A DNA stretch of 64,000 nucleotides, from assembly GCF_004342225.1 (NCBI RefSeq), contig NZ_SMAR01000004.1:1-64000 (forward strand), written 5' to 3'. The DNA is from Martelella mediterranea. Lineage in GTDB: Bacteria; Pseudomonadota; Alphaproteobacteria; Rhizobiales; Rhizobiaceae. The notes below the pieces were generated by a model. The model was given only the letters and a program-made list of their open reading frames with translations. It had not been told where the DNA came from and made no database searches. Made by a program: the position numbers and the translations under genes. Of this stretch, positions 63,390 to 64,000 are shown one piece after another (position 1 is the first letter of the stretch; each line of letters begins with the position of its first letter).

Positions 63390-64000
63390 ATGGGCAGACG
63401 TAAAGACAATCCTCTTGAACAGGCGGCGAAGGGGTTTCCCGGTCGTCGCAAAGGCAAAGTCGAGAAAGAAATCGAGGCGGTCGTGACCTCTGTCGATGAC
63501 GATGCCACACGAAGTGGCGATCCATTCCCGCTGCCAGCGCTGTTTCAGAAGCAGCCTGCTTATTGGAAACATGCCGCCAGTCTCTGGCGTGAGCTTTCAG
63601 TGGTTCTGGCGGCGACCGGGCGGCGCAAGCCTGCCTATCGGGCAGCACTCACGCGCTATTGCATCTGGACGCAGCTTTACATGACCACGGCTGAACAGCT
63701 TCGAAAGGATCTGCCGCGCGGCGGAACCACGGTGAAGGTCAAAAAGGGCGATGGCAACGAGGTCCATCGAACCCATCCCGGCCTCGAATTTATGGCGAAA
63801 GCCGAAACGCAGCTGAGGCTGCTTGATAGCGAATTCGGTCTGACCCCGATGCGGGATCAGGATCTCATGAAACTTGAAACCTTCAATGCAGGGCAGGGCC
63901 GGTTGCCGTTTGACGCTCCGAACGGTGGCGGGCGTGAGCGCGGCGATGACATGCCGGTTGATGACCCCATGGGGATTATGAACGACGATGGACGCCTCCC
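63390..64000 (+). CDS. Phage terminase small subunit, P27 type (cut by window end)
   Basis: Open from the ATG at 63390 through the window end, 203 codons visible with no stop. It starts MGRRKDNPLEQAAKGFPGRRKGK and contains FQKQPAYWKHAASLWRELSVVL, RRKPAYRAALTRYCIWTQLY and RLLDSEFGLTPM, which match P27-type small terminase proteins. It recognises phage DNA for packaging. GAAGGA precedes the start by twelve bases. The large subunit should follow to the right. Confidence 0.85.
   Translation, partial: MGRRKDNPLEQAAKGFPGRRKGKVEKEIEAVVTSVDDDATRSGDPFPLPALFQKQPAYWKHAASLWRELSVVLAATGRRKPAYRAALTRYCIWTQLYMTTAEQLRKDLPRGGTTVKVKKGDGNEVHRTHPGLEFMAKAETQLRLLDSEFGLTPMRDQDLMKLETFNAGQGRLPFDAPNGGGRERGDDMPVDDPMGIMNDDGRL

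Noticed and set aside
1-64000. CRISPR arrays
   Set aside because: No regularly spaced direct repeats of 25-40 bases and no cas genes were seen.

Overview
The window is chromosomal DNA of an alphaproteobacterium of the Rhizobiales (Hyphomicrobiales). The support is the gene neighbourhoods (hemC-hemD-mitofilin-like-hemY, tsaD-gpsA-YciI-EVE, sdhCDAB), an Omp19-like lipoprotein, and intergenic palindromes of a kind I associate with Brucella/Phyllobacterium relatives. I cannot name the genus.

Layout. (1) 1-20150 is core chromosome of moderate GC: the edge of an IS630-type transposase, a class I glutamine amidotransferase and a TerB-like protein, the heme genes hemC/hemD with two membrane proteins, tsaD, gpsA, small conserved genes, sdhCDAB, an outer-membrane lipoprotein, two glycosyltransferases, rlmE, a Ppx/GppA phosphatase and tRNA-Gln(CTG). 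(2) 20200-52570 is a visibly more GC-rich block for nitrate and nitric oxide metabolism. It starts just after tRNA-Gln with a broken integrase fragment. It holds nsrR, a disrupted nnrU, nnrS, a NarR-like Crp/Fnr regulator, a double narK, narGHJI, a PpiC-type isomerase, a DUF2478 protein, moaA and mogA, a truncated hemoglobin, then the assimilatory set: nitrate reductase fused to its own flavin reductase, nasT, nasS, nrtA, nrtB, a double ATPase, nirB, nirD and cysG. (3) 52570-53426 is a poorly coding junction. (4) 53427 to the window end is the left part of a temperate prophage beside tRNA-Leu(CAG): integrase, small lysogeny genes, a DUF1828 gene pair, CI-like and Cro-like regulators, a tightly overlapping early operon with a GapR-like (DUF2312) protein, DUF1376 replication genes, a NusG-like protein, HNH endonuclease and small terminase. 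Late genes lie beyond the window.

How it works together. NarK imports nitrate and exports nitrite, NarGHI respires nitrate at the membrane, and MoaA/MogA supply molybdopterin. NrtABD imports nitrate for assimilation, the fused NasA reduces it to nitrite, NirBD makes ammonium, and CysG makes siroheme for NirB. NsrR, NnrS and the hemoglobin deal with nitric oxide. Regulation can be read from the DNA: an NsrR-type operator before nnrS, an FNR/NarR-type box before narK, an NtrC-type site before nrtA, and two NasT-type antitermination leaders (before nasA and before nrtA). Each leader has two hairpins whose six-base loops carry A at position 1 and G at position 4, and the second hairpin overlaps a terminator stem.

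The most notable less-expected points are the pair of leaders, the shared ATGC-N5-GCAT operators in the prophage that seem to link repressor, cro and integrase control, the phage NusG-like protein placed where a late antiterminator would be, the DUF1828 two-gene module, and the nnrU gene whose middle is replaced by a palindromic element.
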